In this document: positions 62,907-64,000 of the stretch, piece after piece
Position numbering within the stretch: position 1 is the first letter of the stretch
Layout: every line of letters starts with the position of its first letter
NCBI GenBank assembly: GCA_964017185.1
Contig: OZ024880.1
Coordinates: 38,778,329-38,842,328, forward strand
DNA length: 64,000 bases
Source of the DNA: Rugalucina vietnamica
Lineage: Eukaryota > Mollusca > Bivalvia > Lucinida > Lucinidae
Direction of reading: 5' to 3'
Notes under the pieces: generated by a model
The model's database searches: none
Seen by the model: only the letters and a program-made list of their open reading frames with translations
Told to the model about the DNA's origin: nothing
Translations under genes and position numbers: made by a program

Positions 62907-63645
62907 CATAGAGTTGTTGTGCATCTGCATGATAATTTCAATCACAATTTCCCGAGATGACCCAGACCTGGTAGCTTTGACCAGCTTTGTTCATGTTAAA
63001 TATATACCTTTCTTCAGGCCTATAGGTACCAGTCACACCCTATACAGCTCAGTGTTTTTGTGCCCAAAGTAAGAAACACCTTCCGGAGAGTTGGTTTAGA
63101 AGTTTTGTTTGATATTTTCTTTGAATTTAATTGTCTGATCAATTTCTGCTAGTTGAATAATGGTGGGGGTATACACTAGGGATTGGGTTACTATTTGCAC
63201 TTATCATCTGATCGTCTTTTTAACTTGATTATAATTGATCAATGAATTTCTGTCATATGACTTAACTTTATTATCACAACTTTTGATAACTGATACTGCA
63301 GAACTCCTAGTAATTTCTGTATATTTGTTGAACTGAAAATGTATTAACAATGAAAGAGTTATAATTCCCATATAGCTCCTGCCCTAAAACCAAAAAATTA
63401 TTTACGGAAAACTGAAAATAACATCCTTGAGCAGCTTTAAAGCCCCGGTATTGTTTGTCATGTTAACACATCTAACCTATAATATATCACTGTGTGATTG
63501 CATGCTGCAGGATTAATGTAAAATTGCTAAAACTCTCATTAGTTTCTTGGTGGTGGCCTTGGTATAGATAAAATCCAGTCTTCCTAGTCTACTGATCCAT
63601 AAAAAAGAAAACTTTGGAACTTTGGCATCCAAAGATTCAAATCAG

Positions 63646-64000
63646 CAGACTTGGTTTTATTGAGTCTCTTCATGAAAAGTAATAGAGAAGACTTGGTTTT
63701 ATTGAGTCTTTTCATGAAAAGTAATAGGGAAGACTTTGTTTTATTGAGTATTTTCATGAAAAGTAACAGGGAAGACTTGGTTTTAATGAGCCTCTTCATG
63801 AAAAGTAATAGGGAAGACTTGGTTTTATTGAGCCTCTTCATGAAAAGTAATCGGGAAGACTGGTTTTAATGAGTCTCTTCATGAAAAGTAATCGGGAAGA
63901 CTTGGTTTTATTGAGTCTCTTCATGAAAAGTAACCGGGAAGACTTGGTTTTATTGAGTCTCTTCATGAAAAGTAATAGGGAAGACTTGGTTTTATTGAGT
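63646..64000. repeat. 42-bp tandem repeat running off the window
   Basis: Unit AGACTTGGTTTTATTGAGTC then TCTTCATGAAAAGTAATAGG GA, at least eight copies with few substitutions. Since 42 is divisible by three, repetitive open frames appear on both strands; they are artefacts. Confidence 0.97.

Larger units (their letters stand above)
61745..64000. other. AGAP intron after the last visible exon
   Basis: No exon recognised. It holds a SINE tail at 62060-62215, an intact SINE with target duplications at 62745-62906, and a 42-bp tandem repeat from 63646 to the window edge. 62920-63640 is AT-rich with nothing identified. Confidence 0.7.

Noticed and set aside
62863..63072. Short plus-strand frame after the SINE
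   Set aside because: It starts in the SINE tail, has no splice logic and no recognisable protein features.
63584..63869. Repetitive frames at the right edge
   Set aside because: They arise from a 42-bp tandem repeat whose length is a multiple of three.

Overview
The window is nuclear DNA from a metazoan, most likely a bivalve mollusc of the heterodont type. The evidence is a large, AT-rich, intron-dominated locus, three kinds of tRNA-derived SINE, very dense short inverted-repeat transposons, and elements carrying (CGTC)n tracts with GCTCACCTGAG-type ends. I associate the last two with bivalve genomes from memory, so the taxon is an inference. No bacterial genes, rRNA, functional tRNA or CRISPR array is visible.

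The only host gene I can support is one plus-strand gene, the orthologue of AGAP1/2/3 (centaurin-gamma, CenG1A in flies), an Arf GTPase-activating protein with a Ras-like domain. Six core exons (13525-13583, 22498-22585, 24370-24455, 26415-26556, 43167-43301, 44777-44982) join with consistent phases. They encode the segment from the conserved NSQEWTLSR motif through the whole GTP-binding-protein-like domain into the Ser/Pro-rich linker. Six further exons follow (45456-45563, 47276-47374, 50519-50713, 53300-53392, 58572-58673, 61658-61744). Each is a multiple of three long and bounded by phase-0 introns, and four end in a related TP...RK/R...S motif. This looks like an array of cassette or mutually exclusive alternative exons in the linker before the PH domain. 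The 5' exon(s) and the PH, ArfGAP and ankyrin exons lie outside the window.

Everything else is intron, and the introns are packed with mobile DNA. 1-13.5 kb: SINE remnants, a four-level nest at 3.2-7.35 kb, a (CAT)28 microsatellite and family A MITEs. 13.7-15.4 kb: a 26-bp minisatellite of about 62 units. 15.9-21.6 kb: a 5.4-kb hAT-like element (8-bp duplication) inside a MITE, itself holding further insertions. 22-33.9 kb: GTPase-domain exons among MITEs, a HINE-like element with 166-bp monomers, and a 1.2-kb tandem duplication. 34-43 kb: more MITEs and a second HINE-like element with 147-bp monomers. 43-62 kb: the alternative-exon region with MITEs, a third HINE-like element and AT-rich intron. 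63.6-64 kb: a 42-bp tandem repeat running off the edge.

The dominant repeat, family A, is a roughly 230-bp MITE with GAGCC/GGCTC termini, a strong internal hairpin and 4-bp ANNT target duplications. More than 40 full or partial copies occur in both orientations, several only 10-33 nt from AGAP splice sites. The most interesting points are the alternative-exon array, the MITE crowding at splice sites, and three sequence-unrelated repeat families sharing a Helentron/HINE-like layout.
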